Below are positions 63,014-64,000 of a stretch of DNA of 64,000 nucleotides, in pieces. The notes under the pieces were generated by a model, which was not told where the DNA came from, searched no databases, and saw only the letters and a list, made by a program, of their open reading frames with translations. Source of the stretch: Pegea sp. RAD2-039 (taxonomy: Eukaryota > Chordata > Thaliacea > Salpida > Salpidae); assembly GCA_034620365.1 (NCBI GenBank), contig JAQGEQ010000161.1:372001-436000 (forward strand), given 5' to 3'. Position numbers and translations under genes: made by a program. The stretch's first letter is position 1, and each line of letters opens with the position of its first letter.

Positions 63014-64000
63014 CTATAATTCAAAATTAGTTTTATCAATTTTTATAAATTCCAATTGAAGACAAATGAAGCATAAAATAATTGAAAATGATCATTGTGT
63101 AAACACAGTCATCTGCTTAAAGCAAATATTATCAATGTTCAGTTTTAAACAAATAAAACTATAAACACTGATGAATACAGAGATATAAAACTGAATCAAG
63201 ATGTTTCTACAAGGAAAATATCTTGTAAAAGTATTTTGAATATTGTTTAAATCCTCTTTTGTTTTAAACTTTTCTGATACTAGTTCTAACAAGAGAATTT
63301 ATACATTCTATAACGCAACTTTCGAAATATTACGCAGAAAAAGAAAGTTTAAAAAACCAAAGCATAAATATTTTCTTAAAATAATTCAAATTTTAGAAGC
63401 TTTTAAATTGAGAGCTTTCAAATTGGGTTGAAATTCTATTCTCCTAATGGTAAACATCTTTAAAAAGAAAGTTTAATTTTAAATTTAATAAATATTTAGC
63501 AGAATATAAATGGCCAAAACTACAAAAACAAACTACTAAAAAATATTCTTTTAAAACTTGTCAAATTTAAAAACAATATTAAAAATTTGTCATTTGAGAT
63601 TGCTTTAGTTACAACATAAAATTTGATTTCAAAGAAAACTGTAAGTTTAAGGAAATTATTTAAACTCTTTTTTAGGAGATATTTACATTAAAATTATTTA
63701 TTGTATCTTTAGAAACAAGAAAATTATAATATCAAAATGTTATATGAATTTAAATAAGATATGAAATATATTTAGATGAATGATTTATGAAACTATTTTA
63801 TTTAGCAGAATTCTTAGATAAAAAAATAAAGATAAAAACTTAATTATATTTAAAATAAAATAGAAGCGAATAATTTTTATCATAAATTTATCGTAAATTG
63901 TAACTCAATTTAGTATAAAAGAAACAAACAATTGTCAAAGTTCAAACAACAAGCATCTAAAAACCAATTTTCTTTTTAAATATCTTAAATAAAAATATGA
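63014..64000. other. AT-rich sequence upstream of UBE2D
   Basis: Searched on the minus strand for a short exon beginning with ATG and encoding the expected basic head; none is convincing. The frames at 63092-63292 and 63243-63431 look like chance. Confidence 0.45.

Overview
The window is AT-rich (roughly a quarter to 30% G+C by eye) animal nuclear DNA. It has small GT-AG introns, long AT-rich spacers, non-LTR retrotransposon and tRNA-derived SINE remnants, and animal-type genes (KDM2, SMARCC, TALPID3, OTUD6B, NFU1, UBE2D). A TALPID3 homologue points to an invertebrate with centrioles or cilia. I cannot name the phylum. No bacterial, viral or CRISPR features were seen.

Layout, left to right. 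0.5-2.3 kb: internally deleted CR1/jockey-like LINE. 3.3 kb: SINE. 9.3-20.7 kb: two head-to-tail KDM2 histone demethylase genes. Converging on the second is an intronless OTUD6B (21.3-22.1 kb, minus). 23.5-25.1 kb: degenerate LINE reverse transcriptase. 26.5 kb: small gene resembling the complex I subunit NDUFV3. 27.9-30.5 kb: TALPID3 (minus). 32.6-37.7 kb: 17-exon SMARCC, a SWI/SNF core subunit (minus). 42.9-46.7 kb: DPH4 then N-myristoyltransferase (NMT), same strand and close together, with a tRNA-Arg(CCT) inside an NMT intron. 51.8-55.0 kb: divergent NFU1-like gene (minus). 57.5 kb: second SINE. 59.0 kb: signal-peptide exon with a LINE inserted just after its splice donor. 61.8-63.0 kb: divergent UBE2D-type ubiquitin-conjugating enzyme (minus), first exon not found.

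The most striking observation is the KDM2 pair. The JmjC half and the F-box/LRR half are nearly identical between copies, synonymous sites, intron end and 3' UTR included. The first exon, CXXC zinc finger and hinge are strongly diverged. This fits two gene-conversion tracts around a diversifying DNA-binding core. Other points: the NFU1-like protein lacks the second cysteine of its CXXC cluster motif; SMARCC and TALPID3 both appear to start far inside the usual family protein; almost every start codon has a 3' splice-acceptor-like site 18-38 nt upstream; and DPH4-NMT is spaced like an operon. The last two together suggest spliced-leader trans-splicing, which cannot be proved from DNA alone.

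Most genes are housekeeping or chromatin functions with no obvious joint pathway. KDM2 and SMARCC are both chromatin regulators. DPH4 and NMT both act in protein modification.
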